A stretch of 5,547 nucleotides of DNA from Nitrospirota bacterium (GTDB taxonomy: Bacteria; Nitrospirota; JACRHJ01): the NCBI GenBank assembly GCA_027328825.1, contig DAHWTK010000100.1, forward strand, positions 1 through 5,547, given 5' to 3'. The first letter of the stretch is position 1; each line of letters opens with the position of its first letter. The notes beneath the pieces are model-generated. The model had not been told where the DNA came from and ran no database searches. It was given only the letters and a program-made list of their open reading frames with translations. Shown piece by piece: positions 4,774-5,547 of this stretch. The position numbers and the translations under genes are program-made.

Positions 4774-5547
4774 TTGAGGGGCTATCTCTTAATAACCGGC
4801 GCCTTTTTCGTCTGGAGCACCTGGGGTATTACGGTAAGGTGGCTTGGGCTTCCGGCTACGGAGATTATTTTCTTTAACGCCGTGTTTGCGGCAATGTTCC
4901 AGGGCGGGTGGCTGGCCGTGCGCGGCAGGCGCGAGGGGGCGAGGCTTATGCCGGACATTATACCCTCGCTCTGGCTGGGTTTATTCGGGCTTGTAAACCT
5001 GCTCTCTTTCGTATATGCGCTAAAGACGACGACCGTCGCGGCGGCGCTTTTGACGCACTATGTCGCGCCGGTATTGGTAGCTGTCCTGGCCCCGCTTACG
5101 GTGAAGGACAGGGTAGGCAGGGATACGCTGGCGGCGCTTGCGGTAGCGGCGGCGGGGCTGGTTTTTATATTTGCGGGGGGCTTGGACTTCTCCGACGGCA
5201 GGGGTATAATGGGTGCGGCCTCCGGCACTCTCTCCGGCATCGCGTATGCCGGTGTGATACTTTATTCGCGGGCCTTAAGCCCCAGGAACCACCCCCTGAA
5301 GCTCTCGGCTGTGCAGGCGGTCTTGACTATAGCCCTCATCGGGGCGTTCATACCTTGGCTTGGGTTCAAGGCCCCGCGCTTTGCTCAATTGTCCGTTATA
5401 GCCATGACGTCGCTTTTTCACTCGACGTTTGCGAACGTGTCGTATCTCAAGGGAATCCGCTCCGTCACGGCTCAGGAGGCGGGTGTGCTCGGATACCTTG
5501 AGCCGGTGCTTGGGATAACGCTGGCGTTCATATTTCTCGGCGAAGTC
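4774..5547 (+). CDS. EamA/DMT-superfamily membrane transporter (3' truncated)
   Basis: This inner-membrane protein runs off the window after 258 codons; the family is usually about 290-300 residues, so roughly 30-40 are missing. It shows the two EamA repeats. The first (about residues 3-136) has YLLITGAFFVWSTWG, a VNLLSFVYALKTT helix and VAAALLTHYVAPVLVAVLAP. The second (about 144 onward) has GTLSGIAYAGVILYSRAL and the typical EAGVLGYLEPVLGITLAFIF then LGE. DMT transporters generally export small metabolites; the substrate cannot be told here. The start is uncertain: no ATG or GTG lies in frame at the expected N-terminus, and the TTG at 4774 gives MRGYLLITGAFFVWSTWG, a normal EamA beginning. 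The upstream sequence is GC-rich but has no clear Shine-Dalgarno site; with transcription starting near 4754 the leader is very short. Divergent from the secreted-protein gene. Confidence 0.88.
   Translation, partial: MRGYLLITGAFFVWSTWGITVRWLGLPATEIIFFNAVFAAMFQGGWLAVRGRREGARLMPDIIPSLWLGLFGLVNLLSFVYALKTTTVAAALLTHYVAPVLVAVLAPLTVKDRVGRDTLAALAVAAAGLVFIFAGGLDFSDGRGIMGAASGTLSGIAYAGVILYSRALSPRNHPLKLSAVQAVLTIALIGAFIPWLGFKAPRFAQLSVIAMTSLFHSTFANVSYLKGIRSVTAQEAGVLGYLEPVLGITLAFIFLGEV

Noticed and set aside
4908..5501. Plus-strand open frame of 197 codons within the transporter
   Set aside because: It is out of frame with the clear EamA transporter, lacks membrane segments and is Gly/Arg/Cys-rich, so it is a shadow.
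1..5547. CRISPR array, tRNA, rRNA, transposase gene or phage gene
   Set aside because: No regularly spaced direct repeats, cloverleaf or rRNA-like segments, and no transposase or phage-like products were seen in any frame.

Overview
The window looks like chromosomal DNA from an anaerobic, fairly GC-rich bacterium that uses the Wood-Ljungdahl (reductive acetyl-CoA) pathway. The evidence is the tail of a nickel-type carbon monoxide dehydrogenase followed by a complete formate--tetrahydrofolate ligase. The dispersed hairpin repeats, the likely sigma-54 promoter and the many signalling proteins are the kind of features seen in Desulfobacterota or Nitrospirota genomes. That placement is an impression, not a demonstrated assignment.

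Layout. Positions 2-292 hold the C-terminal 96 codons of a CooS/AcsA-type CO dehydrogenase, closed by a hairpin terminator. A 58-bp palindromic repeat (351-408) and a leader hairpin (436-461) separate it from fhs (497-2206), which ends in a strong Rho-independent terminator (2227-2259). An AT-rich gap (2261-2530) carries a good -24/-12 sigma-54 promoter match (2466-2481) and two short palindromes. It leads into a tightly coupled pair: an 80-residue MoaD/ThiS-type ubiquitin-like protein ending in Gly-Gly (2531-2773) and a receiver-LuxR-type response regulator (2775-3383). A string of hairpins resembling a dispersed intergenic repeat (about 3471-3575) follows. Next comes a PilZ-receiver fusion protein (3644-4327) that probably integrates c-di-GMP and phosphorelay signals. 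A small secreted protein of unknown function lies on the minus strand (4385-4702) and converges on it over a shared hairpin. Its overlapping divergent promoters also appear to drive an EamA/DMT-family membrane transporter (4774 to the window end, incomplete), probably using a TTG start.

How the genes may work together. CO dehydrogenase and Fhs belong to one pathway (carbonyl and methyl branches) but appear to be separate transcription units here. The MoaD-like gene and the response regulator are translationally coupled and should be made together, probably under sigma-54 control; no partner kinase is in view. The PilZ-receiver protein is a separate signalling gene. The secreted protein and the transporter share only a promoter region. 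The most unusual part is the sigma-54-driven MoaD-like/response-regulator pair, in which the codons for the C-terminal Gly-Gly also form the ribosome binding site of the regulator.
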